From Hemerocallis citrina (lineage: Eukaryota; Streptophyta; Magnoliopsida; Asparagales; Asphodelaceae), in contig JACEHZ010000206.1 in NCBI GenBank assembly GCA_017893485.1, positions 1-64,000 on the forward strand: 64,000 bases of DNA. The letters run 5' to 3'. The notes beneath the pieces are model-generated. The model was not told the DNA's origin, made no database searches, and saw nothing but the letters and a program-made list of their open reading frames with translations. Shown here piece after piece: positions 55,592 to 64,000 of the stretch (the stretch's first letter is position 1; every line of letters begins with the position of its first letter). The position numbers were made by a program, and so were the translations under genes.

Positions 55592-56037
55592 TATTGGAAG
55601 GAGTAGAAGAATATAATAGAGGGCTTATATGCTAACAATGACAAAAGGAAGGCTTCTCGATTTTATAATATTATCAATACAAGAAAAATGATACAATAAA
55701 CTCACAAATCTATCGTACACCGGTATGCACTCTTTCTCTCTTTAGGTGTTTCAACACCTATACTCTACCTCGCTATCAGACTCTATTCTCTTTGCTACTC
55801 ACTTTATTTCTCTTCATATGAGCTTAATCTAAATAGCCAACCTCTAAGGGGTATTTATAGTGGGGTTAGATTGGTGGGAGAAATCTCTAGAGAAATTCTC
55901 TTGAAAAGTTCATTAAATGGGAAGCTTCTTGATGAAGCTATGAGATAAGTCTAGATGTTGAACTTTCTAGAGTGTAGTCTAGACATGATGTTGATTTTCT
56001 ACAGTGTAGTCTAGAAATTTGGTGATGATTCTCAACA
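55592..56037 (-). repeat. 5' LTR of the copia element
   Basis: 446 bp; matches 36005-36036 plus 49515-49892, with a duplicated AGTCTAGAcATGATGTTGA stretch near its right end. Confidence 0.9.
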
Positions 56038-56760
56038 GTACTGATTGGCATAGTTATATAGGTTGAAGGTGGCTAAATTTGAGCCGTTTATTGATAGAAT
56101 CAGGAAGAAAATTGGTACTTGGAAGGCAAAGGCCCTTACTTTTTAGTCGGACTAACACAACCCACTCTTGTAAAATCAGTTCTTCGAAGTGTTCCAGTTT
56201 TATTTGATGGGAGAAATGGATTACCCTTACTAAGTTGGGATACAATTACTAAGTCTGTAGGCCAGTTGTGGATGGACGACTGGGTGGGAAACTGGATACG
56301 TTTCAACAAGCCATAGTGTGTAAACAAGGTTTACGAATTTTGTCTAAGCCAAACTCGTTATTTTCTGGAGTGATCTGTGGGAATTTAATATAGGGTTGAT
56401 ACTAATCCTTGGACTTGGAAGAGAGAGTGGGGTATCAACTTCTTGGGGAGCAATACACAGGAACTCTAGTTCTATTAGAGATTGACTAAATTGGACAGTT
56501 GCAACTGGTGAAAGTATTGATGTGATGAATGACCCATGGGTTAGTTTTAATCCTCTGGCCGGCCTAATCTCCATCTTTCTGTAATGTTCATAGAGTACTC
56601 CTGGTAGACAGTGGGATATTGATAAGTTGCAGCGGATATGCGGCCTTGATATGGTTCAACAAATTTCAATCTTGCAAGCTTTAGATAATGACTTATTTCT
56701 CCCCTTAAGAAAAGTATATGCTCAGTTGATATATTTAATCCAACTGTGCCTAGGAATTAC
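56038..56760 (+). pseudogene. LINE A, 3' piece after the copia element
   Basis: The plus strand resumes the LINE reading: KVAKFEPFIDRIRKKIGTWKAKAL, then in shifting frames LVKSVLRSVPV, ATGESIDVMNDPWVSFNPLAGL and PLRKVYAQLI. Many stops. It lies directly after the copia flank and continues 35670-36004. Confidence 0.82.
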
Positions 56761-57331
56761 GCTTGAATCACATATAGATGGATTTGGTAACTAACTCAAG
56801 AAACTTACAACCTGGATAGATACACAAAGAAAGCCAAGGAAAGTAAACAAAACAACACAACTACGACACAACAGCAACTACACACTATACATAGACCAAG
56901 AACAAGAAACAATAGCTAATAAAAGGAGAGCATCCAAATAAGAGAGAAAAGGAGACGACAATATATCAAGGAGGCTGCTAGCATCGGCAAGCAAACGCGA
57001 CATCAGACAAGCAGAATCCAAGCCTGGCCGAATCCACTCCCCCACCACCAAAAATAGAACAGACAGCCAATCAAGCCACATGGCCTCGTCAGCAAAACGG
57101 CAGAACCCAACACAGCAAACCAAATGCATAACCAGCAAAAAGAGCAGCCGAATGCGCCGAGCAGCACCCAGAAAGAAGGAACACAAGCGAACAAAAAATC
57201 CAAACTCAACTCACCAGTCGGATGAGCACCAAAATGATGGTGAAGAGACACCCCAAAGACAACAACGCGAATAAGGCTCACTGCATAGAAGGAAGAAAGT
57301 GAAAATTGCATTAAAAATTGTGAATGAAAAC

Positions 57332-58403
57332 CAGGGGCTGATCTGGGCCCAAGCAGCACAAGCAACTACTTTGGGCCCCAATTTTATAGGGCCCCATATT
57401 TATTAAATATTTACAATGTTCAAAAATAAAATGAAATATTAATTCTAAATGAAAACCAGGGGCAGATCTGGGCCCAAGCGGCACAAGCAACTGCTTTGGG
57501 CCCCCAATTTTATAGGGCCCCATATTTATTAAATATTTACAATGTTAAAAAATAAAATGAAATATTTTAGGATATAATCACATTATAATAATAATTTGCT
57601 TATTATCTCAGTTGGTTAGACTATTGCGCTAATAATGTGAAGTTGGTTAGACTATTGCGCTAATAATGTGAAGGTTGCAGGTTTAAAACTTGCATGGGCC
57701 AATTAATTTTCAATCATTTTTATTTTTAAAACTAATTATTTTTCATATAGCCATACATGCCACTGTACTATTTTATGAATTTAATATTGTTTTTCACATA
57801 GCCCATGTATGTCACTCTATGATATTTTTTTCAATGTTCTATGGTATATCATATTTACATAATTATAACTTGAAAAAATAAACTCCATTTTTTTTTCTTA
57901 TTTCAATTTTGGGAGGGAAAGATATATGAACCGAATGAAAATGGAAAAGATTCCAAAATAAATAATCAAATTATCTGCGAATCAACTGTTCAAATCCAAT
58001 CTATGAATTGGGTAAATGCAAATTATTCACTTATAGAAACAAAAAAGAAAACATTTTAAGCTTCCAACTAGTATCTTCGTATACATATATTCATCATCAT
58101 TTCATTTTGACCGTGTTCTCTAATATATCATATTTACCTCTTTGAGATAACATATTTCGTTTTTGTTGTTAGAGTTTATCCGAGTTTCCTTTTGGCCACG
58201 AGACATTTTATATAAAAAGTGTACGTTATCAATTAAATTATTTTTGGAAGCATATATATAAATTTATTTTCATTTAAATAGTTTGTTCTCTAATGATCCA
58301 AGTTTGTTTGCATTTAAATAATTGTCATTATTTTTGTGTCAACTTGCAAAAGGCCCCATTTGAGAATTTGCTTAGAGCCCCCTGAAACTCAGATACGCCC
58401 CTG
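57332..58403. mobile_element. Non-autonomous hAT element with CAGGGGC ends
   Basis: Ends CAGGGGCTGATCTG and, inverted, CAGGGGCGTATCTG. The perfect 8-bp target duplication ATGAAAAC is at 57324-57331 and 58404-58411. No transposase. The left end, including ATGAAAAC, is repeated 125 bp further in (57449-57580), so two left ends are stacked. Contains a tRNA-Ile-like segment. Confidence 0.85.
57597..57700 (+). pseudogene. tRNA-Ile(AAU)-like sequence with a 31-bp internal duplication
   Basis: CTCAGTTGGTTAGA (D arm, A box), GCTAATAATG (anticodon loop with AAT), GAAGGTTGCAGGTTTAAAAC (variable and T arm, decayed B box) and GCATGGGCC (acceptor arm) follow plant tRNA-Ile(AAU) closely. A 31-bp block from the D arm to the variable region is present twice (57611 and 57642); without it the length is 73. 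T-loop changes and a poor 5' acceptor strand make it a pseudogene or a tRNA-derived module. Confidence 0.75.
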
Positions 58404-58694
58404 ATGAAAACCATAAACAGCAACTCAAAATACAAGCAATAAGATAGAGAAAATGAAACTCCCTCAAAAAAGAATGAAGGGCCCAGAGAACATTAACTAA
58501 ACTGAATTACGACACAACATTCAAACCATCCTGTATAAGAGACAGAACAAAAGAATCAAAATAATGGAGTTGTAGAGTCCCCTTTTTTTAGGGGGTAAAA
58601 TATTAGACCAGAAATGAGCAAAATAAAGAACATCTTCAATAAGACAGACAATGGAGCTAAACTTATTAGTAAAGATCACGTTGTTCCGTTCTTT

Positions 58695-60825
58695 TCAAAC
58701 AACCCAAATGATAGTCATCATGGTGATATCCCATGAGAGCCTGAGAAGGCAATTGATATTAGAATGCCTCCAAGAGCGCCACCCTAACGACAAAGACCGC
58801 GGCAAACCATTGATATGCCAAGCGGACTTGCAAATATACCAAATCAGTCTAATGAATGAACAGTGAATGAAGAGATGGTTATTAGTCTCCTGATGAGTAT
58901 TACACAATATACACTTTTGACCGACGAGGAGATTTTTCTTATTCAGTTTCTCCACAGTGAGAAGTTTGTTGTGTAAAGTAAGTCAAACAAGAATCCTAAT
59001 CTGAGGGGTGCAATATTTTGCCAAACATGTTTGTAGACGAAGAAATAACACGGCCATTGTTAAGGAAGGTATAGAAAGACTTTACAGTATAGGTCCCAGT
59101 GTTCGACCATCTCCATTTGACGTCGTCCCTCGCTTGTCATTGATAAGAACCCAATAAGACAAGGAGATGAATATAATCAGAATGTTGTTGAAGAGAAAGA
59201 TATATTCTAAAGGGGATAGTCCAATCCCTCTGATTGTTATGGGTAGAAAGATACGAAATCATAGTGGCATTCGGATTAGAAGCTAAGAATAGAGAAGGGA
59301 ATAAAACCACAATTTATTATTACCAATCCAAAAATCTAGCCAAAACCTGACAATGGAACCGTCTCCACAATTTTTCTGAAGGCTGTATCAAAACGGTTCA
59401 ACCGCCTTCCACACACCTTTCAAAAATGGGGAGGCGTGAACTGCCACTTTGGAATGCAGGTCCCAAACTTTTTTCCACTTGTGATACTTGGTCTTAACAA
59501 GATGGATCCAAGCTAAATCATCACGCTTAAGAACTTTCCACAATCATTTTTTCAGAAGCGCCAAATTTTGATGCCTCAAATAAATGATGCCCTGAACACC
59601 TTCTCTTTTGGATTTACACAACCTGTGCCAATTGCATAAGTGTTTACTAATCGAGAAGGTGTCTGAACCCGACCAGAAGAAATTATGTCTGATCTTATCA
59701 ATATGTTTGACGACCTAAGAAGACACATAGAAGTATGTCATCATATAAAGCGGGATGGAGGTAAGGACCAAATTAATCAAAGTGAGTCTACCTCCCCGGG
59801 ACATCTGATGGCCCGACCAGGAGTTGAGTCTAGACTCGATCCGGTCAATCATCGACATTCAATCCTCCTTATGAGGAGTCCCCCAACGGAGAGGAATTCC
59901 AAGATAATTAATTGGAAATGAACCAGAAACACAGTGAAAAAAAAAGTTTGCAATCTCGGTTTGTCGATTAACGGACCCACCGAGCCAAATAACCGAAGAT
60001 TTATTGAAATTAATCGACAAGCCAGAAACGCTCTCGAAAAGATAAATGAGGAATTTTAAGTTACGAAGAGAAAGACCACGAGGTTTAGCAAATAGAATAG
60101 GGTCATCAACATATTAGGTATTCAGAATCCCTTTAAACCCATTGAAATTACCCAAACCCTGAATGATATTAGCATCACCAGCTTTAAGGAGCGTTCTGCT
60201 GAAAACATCAGCAACCAGAACAAAAAGTAAGAAGGAAATCAGGCCTCCTTGTCTGAAGCCACGTTTACACTGAAAATTATTACCTTCAACAACATTAATT
60301 AAAACCAACGACGTCCTAGCAAAAAGACTAGATTGAATCCAGGAATTTCATTTAGGGTCGAAACCACGATGGATGAGAACTTCAAAGAGGAAGGCCCAAT
60401 TAACTTTATCATATGCTTTTTCAAAATCAATCTTAAGTAATATCCCCTCCGATTTAGAGCAATGACAACCGGAGATAATTTCTTGAGCACACGCAACGCT
60501 ATTCAAAAAAATGATCTTTAACAAAGACCATCAGAGCCGAATCTATAAGAGGAGAAATAATCGAACTCAATCTATTAGCCAGAATTTTCAAAATGATTTT
60601 GAATTTGACATTAAAAAGGTTAATTGGCCTGAAAACCGAGACTGTGTTAGCCCCAATGATTTTTGGAATAAGAACAATATAAGCATAGTTAATGCAATCA
60701 AAAGAGAAGGAGACGTGAAAAAGATCTGAGAACATATCAAGAAGATCATCTTTAAGAATGTCCCAAAACTTTTGAAAGAAGAAGCAAGGAAAGCCATCAG
60801 GGCTAGGAGTCGAATCGTTGCGCAT
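58695..60825 (-). pseudogene. LINE B ORF2: reverse transcriptase and zf-RVT
   Basis: Minus strand: SPDGFPCFFFQKFWDILKDDLL, VLIPKIIGANTVSVFRPINL and ILANRLSSIISPLID (60825-60499), a frameshifted middle, then GFRQGGLISFLLFVLVADVFSR (60308-60114). Further down lie CILCNTHQETNNHLFIHCSF (58955-58695) and WDITMMTIIWVVW. Many stops; the active-site block near 60105 is not readable. Confidence 0.88.
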
Positions 60826-61249
60826 AGAAAGACCGCATCTTTAATCTCCTCAATAAAAAAGGGTCATCGAGGCCGGATAGATCAACATTCTCAACCACAT
60901 AAAAGGAGACCAATCAATGCGGACATGGCTAACTGAGGAAGAGCCCATGAGATTTTTGAATAATCTCAGAAAAGTAGTGTGGAATTGGGGAACAGACTAA
61001 AGTTCAACATCATCATCCTGTAAGGGCGAGATGTGGTTGATCCTCTATCGATTATAGACAAATTGTTGAAAGAAAGCAGTGTTACAATCACCTTCTTTCA
61101 ACCACTTAATCTTTGCTCTTTAGGCATATTTCAAATGTTCCTAGTGTAATAAGGAGGCATATTCAACATTATAATCAGTGTGATATTGCTTCTCGAATGC
61201 CGAAATGGAGCCATGTTCCTCATGCTGGTCGATAAGATGAATGGCTTCG

Positions 61250-62077
61250 AGAAAAGAATGTTTAAGGATACTAGCGTTACCAAATCTAGCTTTACTCCAA
61301 ACTTTACAACCGTTTTTAACATAATGGAGCTTAAGGAGAAGACGGGCGAGACCAGAGGACCACGGGAACCAACGACTAAAGTGAGATAGTGAGTCACCAT
61401 ATTAACAAAGAACTAATCCTCAGGCTAGAATTTCTCAAATCGGAATTTGAATGGTTTGGAGTAATTAAAGTTGGAATGTAACATCAAAGGAGAATGATCC
61501 GACACAAGATTGGGTAGGCCTTAAACAAAAGAATTGTGAAAAGTATCAATCCAGTCCTGCGAGACGAGAAATCTATCAAGTTTCGCCATGGATTGATTAT
61601 GACAGTAATTAGACTAAGTAAACCGCCGACCATTAATGGGGAGATCAATAAGATTTAAAGATATAAACAGTTGTTAAATCTAGATGTGTCATTAAAACGC
61701 GCGTGATTACCTAGAGAAGAATGAAAACTAAGAAAATTGCATTCTAGAAACTGAAACCAGATTAAAAGGAGAAGGTTTGAAACCAAGAAGAATACCCCCA
61801 CAAGAATTAACCACATTGAGACTAACCCATTTAGTCAAGATTTGACCACCTAGGGAACAATGATCAAAGCATTAAGAAAGTCAAGCTTGGATTATTGAAT
61901 AGAAATAATATCGCATTTAATGGAGGAAATGAAATAAAAAATAGCCTCTTCTTTGGGGGAGGCACCCAGACCCCTAATGTTCCACGAACAACTAATCATG
62001 AGCACGATTGAACGCAATAGCTCTAGAGATTTCAAGAGACTTAATCGAATAAAAACAAGAGGGGAAAGTAGAGTCAC
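61250..62077 (-). pseudogene. LINE B endonuclease
   Basis: Minus strand: CSWNIRGLGASPKEEA near the start, KLDRFLVSQDWIDTF and SDHSPLML (the Asp-His of APE-type endonucleases), with stops. Confidence 0.8.
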
Positions 62078-62141
62078 GCAAGAAACCCATGTCAGCAGCT
62101 AACTTACCAATCTCCTCATTAAAGAAAGAGTCAAAGTGGAC

Positions 62142-62945
62142 TTAATAAACAGATCCCAAAGGGGCATCAACATGGAGATCCATCGGAGGTGGCGCAAGAT
62201 CCAAGTTATGAATTTGGGCCGCTAGTGAAGCTTTGGCGGAAATAGAAATAGAAGAAGATTGCTTACCTTTTAATCTAGAGCTGGAACGAATGAAGTTAGA
62301 TGAACGTTTCATTCTGGGTTTAACCAATTTAGAAGAAGGGGTGGCTACCAGTTCCAGAGTGGGCACAGGATCCCCAGTAACCAAGTCAGCACTAGCCGAG
62401 TCAACTGGCAAAGAGGGTAAAAGAACAGGTTACCGATACAAGAGAGAGTGAAAGTAGAATATGAGCCAAAAATAGTGCTCCGGGAGAGCGAAGATAACAA
62501 ACAATCTACAGTGAATTACCCATAAAGGAAAAGGAAAAAATACAACCAGAAAAGTCTAAGAAATAAATTTGCAATGGTTAACAGAAATGCTAATAGAGCA
62601 TGGAAATTCAATAAAAACAAGATGTACCTTGCCCGATGGAACCAGAGATAGAGCTTCCTTCTCTTCTTGGAGTATAAGATCATCAGAATCTCAATCCGAG
62701 TATTGATCCTGAACGGTAGAAGAGCTCAATCCCTTGGCAGCAGACACCGAGGGAGACCGAGAAGCTAGGGGGGAAATACTCTTATATTGTTCCCACTCCA
62801 TCGAGAAGTGGGGATTGCAGCACCAAACGTCCAAATCAATGCCAACGGCCGGAATGTAAAATGAAGGCATGAACCGATCCCAATCAGACGGGTAAAGGTT
62901 AGACGAAGGAGGGAGAGGAGTAAAGTAACCCCCATTCCCGCTAAT
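62142..62945 (-). pseudogene. LINE B ORF1 remnant
   Basis: Minus strand: YPSDWDRFMPSFYIPAVGIDLDVW and later a Ser/Lys-rich stretch RMKRSSNFIRSSSRLKGKQ, as found between zinc-knuckle and tail of plant LINE ORF1 products. Assigned mainly by position upstream of the endonuclease. Confidence 0.55.
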
Positions 62946-63129
62946 AAGTATTTTCCAAGTATTTTCGATAATTTGATTTTTATGAATTTATTTTGTGCTA
63001 AATTCTGTTCGGATCTTTTATTAAAGTATTTTCTAAACAAAAATTTTATTCATTTCAAATAATGGTGTGTTTTGATCTTACTCATATTCCTTATTGATCG
63101 GATATTTATATTTGAGTCTAAAGCATATA

Positions 63130-63225
63130 TATTATTATTATTGGATCATTTTAATCTTATTATTATTGTTATTACTTAAATTGTGGTTATTATCTTTATT
63201 ATTGTTATTATTGTTATTATTATTA

Positions 63226-63296
<71 letters not shown>

Positions 63297-63390
63297 GGTA
63301 TTGTTATTAATATTAATATTTTTGTTACTATTATTATTGTAATTATTAGTATTATTGTTCTTATTGTCATTATTATTATTATTATTTTTG
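63130..63390. repeat. (ATT)n microsatellite
   Basis: Pure (ATT/TTA) runs at about 63205-63296 flanked by imperfect copies. Leu-, Ile- and Asn-rich translations here are artefacts. Confidence 0.95.
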
Positions 63391-64000
63391 TAAAGCCCGA
63401 ACATACTTATTTATTCGTATTTTATTATTTGATTTAATGTATGTTTATATGTATATTTTAAAAACCTTATAGTCTATTTTCTCATTGGATTTAAACTCAA
63501 AACCCAAGCCCATTCTATTATTAGATCTTAACCCATTAACCCAACAAATCTACTTGTATTCTATAAATACAACCCTAATACAAACCCTAAAAACCAAAAA
63601 ACACAATTTTGTAGCCGTCATCAAATTTCTCTATCCTATTCTCTCTCCTCCTCTTTCTCTCTCCCCGACCCCTGGTTTCCCGCCCAATTTCCGAGCCCCT
63701 TCCTGTTCATATTCTCCTGCGTGACACCGACCACTCCGGCGACTCCCAGCCTCGTCGCCACCTCCCGTGACACCTTTGTTGATGCCGGCGCCGCCACAGA
63801 CACCCAAAACCCCACCCCGTCCTCCCTCTCCTCTGTCCTCGACATTAGCAGCAACCAGACACCTAACCCCGACCTCCTTCCTCTCTCCTCGGTGCCTCGT
63901 CACTTGCGCTGTTGCGCCGCTCGACCTCGCCGTCGACACCGTCCCTGCTGGCTGCCACTGACGCCGTCGCTCTTGCCACTATTGCTGTCGAACTCTCTCT
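63391..64000 (+). other. Promoter-like and C-rich leader, running off the window
   Basis: CTATAAATAC at about 63561 resembles a TATA box. It is followed by ACAACCCTAATACAAACCCTAAAAACC, a CT-rich tract (63625-63670) and a C-rich, Ser/Pro/Thr-coding stretch to the window end. It could be the start of a host gene or an LTR with leader; both strands are open because of composition, so I do not call a CDS. Confidence 0.35.

Larger units (their letters stand above)
36005..56037 (-). mobile_element. Ty1/copia retrotransposon (minus strand) inside LINE A, carrying two further insertions
   Basis: LTRs are 55592-56037 (5', TG end decayed to TA) and the split 36005-36036 plus 49515-49892 (3'). The 5-bp flanks GTAAT and GTACT match at four of five bases. 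The initiator-Met primer site is at 55577-55588. Internal order on the minus strand is gag, protease, GAG-pre-integrase, integrase, RT, RNase H, the copia order. Element 2 sits in the 3' LTR and a solo LTR in integrase. All coding is decayed. Confidence 0.9.
56790..62945 (-). mobile_element. LINE B, minus strand, near full length but decayed, with a hAT insertion
   Basis: Reading leftwards: ORF1 remnant (62940-62142), endonuclease (62000-61250), RT (60825-59650), zf-RVT (58955-58695), 3' UTR (58690-56790) holding the hAT element. No A-tail or target duplication is clear at the left end, so the boundary is approximate. Confidence 0.8.

Noticed and set aside
56878..57365. ORFs of 102 and 120 residues on the minus strand
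   Set aside because: They span the LINE B 3' UTR and the hAT end; no motifs and no conserved frame.
57597..57700. Functional tRNA-Ile gene
   Set aside because: 31-bp internal duplication, altered T loop and poor acceptor pairing.
63094..63437. Poly-Leu, poly-Ile and poly-Asn ORFs
   Set aside because: Translation of the (ATT)n microsatellite.
63631..63961. Possible C-rich CDS at the window end
   Set aside because: Open on both strands, no ATG in good context, no recognisable domain; kept only as a promoter-like region.

Overview
The window is repeat-dense DNA from a flowering plant nuclear genome. The evidence is chromovirus and Tat-type Ty3/gypsy elements, a Ty1/copia element, L1-type LINEs with a zf-RVT domain, CACTA, hAT and Tourist-like elements, short GT-AG introns, initiator-Met tRNA primer sites, and a 3' fragment of an adenosine-deaminase-like host gene. 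The species cannot be named from the sequence, and I see no complete host gene.

Layout: 1-9557 is a minus-strand, decayed Tekay/Del-like chromovirus cut by the window edge. 9558-14378 is host-like spacer with two exon-like stretches, a Tourist-type MITE and a frameshifted 3' end of a MAPDA/ADAL-like gene. 14372-29648 is a small CACTA-type element split by a very young Ty3/gypsy element of the dual-RNase-H (Tat) type (element 1, 14472-29445, LTRs differing at 2 of 590 sites by eye). 29649-31151 is AT-rich and microsatellite-rich. 31169-34174 is a 5'-truncated LINE with a 17-bp target duplication, and 34820-35665 is a second LINE fragment on the minus strand. 35670-56760 is a three-level nest: a plus-strand LINE is split by a minus-strand copia element (36005-56037), which carries an older Tat-type element in its 3' LTR (element 2, 36037-49514) and a solo LTR in its integrase. 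56790-62945 is a decayed minus-strand LINE whose 3' part holds a hAT element with a tRNA-Ile-like insert. 62946-64000 is an (ATT)n tract followed by a TATA-containing, C-rich stretch running off the window.

The most interesting biology is in the two Tat-type elements. Between integrase and 3' LTR each carries a module transcribed against gag-pol. In element 1 it has a TATA box, two short introns and a shared N-terminal part resembling the 'putative gypsy type transposon' family. Three downstream coiled-coil exons are all in phase 0 with one strong donor, so a common head may be joined to alternative tails. Element 2 keeps the second donor and two of the tails. Where the antisense module meets gag-pol, both elements carry a tandem array (110 bp x 8; about 117 bp x 6). 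The unit flanks are conserved, but the central hairpin stems have different sequences that are each fully self-complementary, which suggests selection on a structure between convergent 3' ends.
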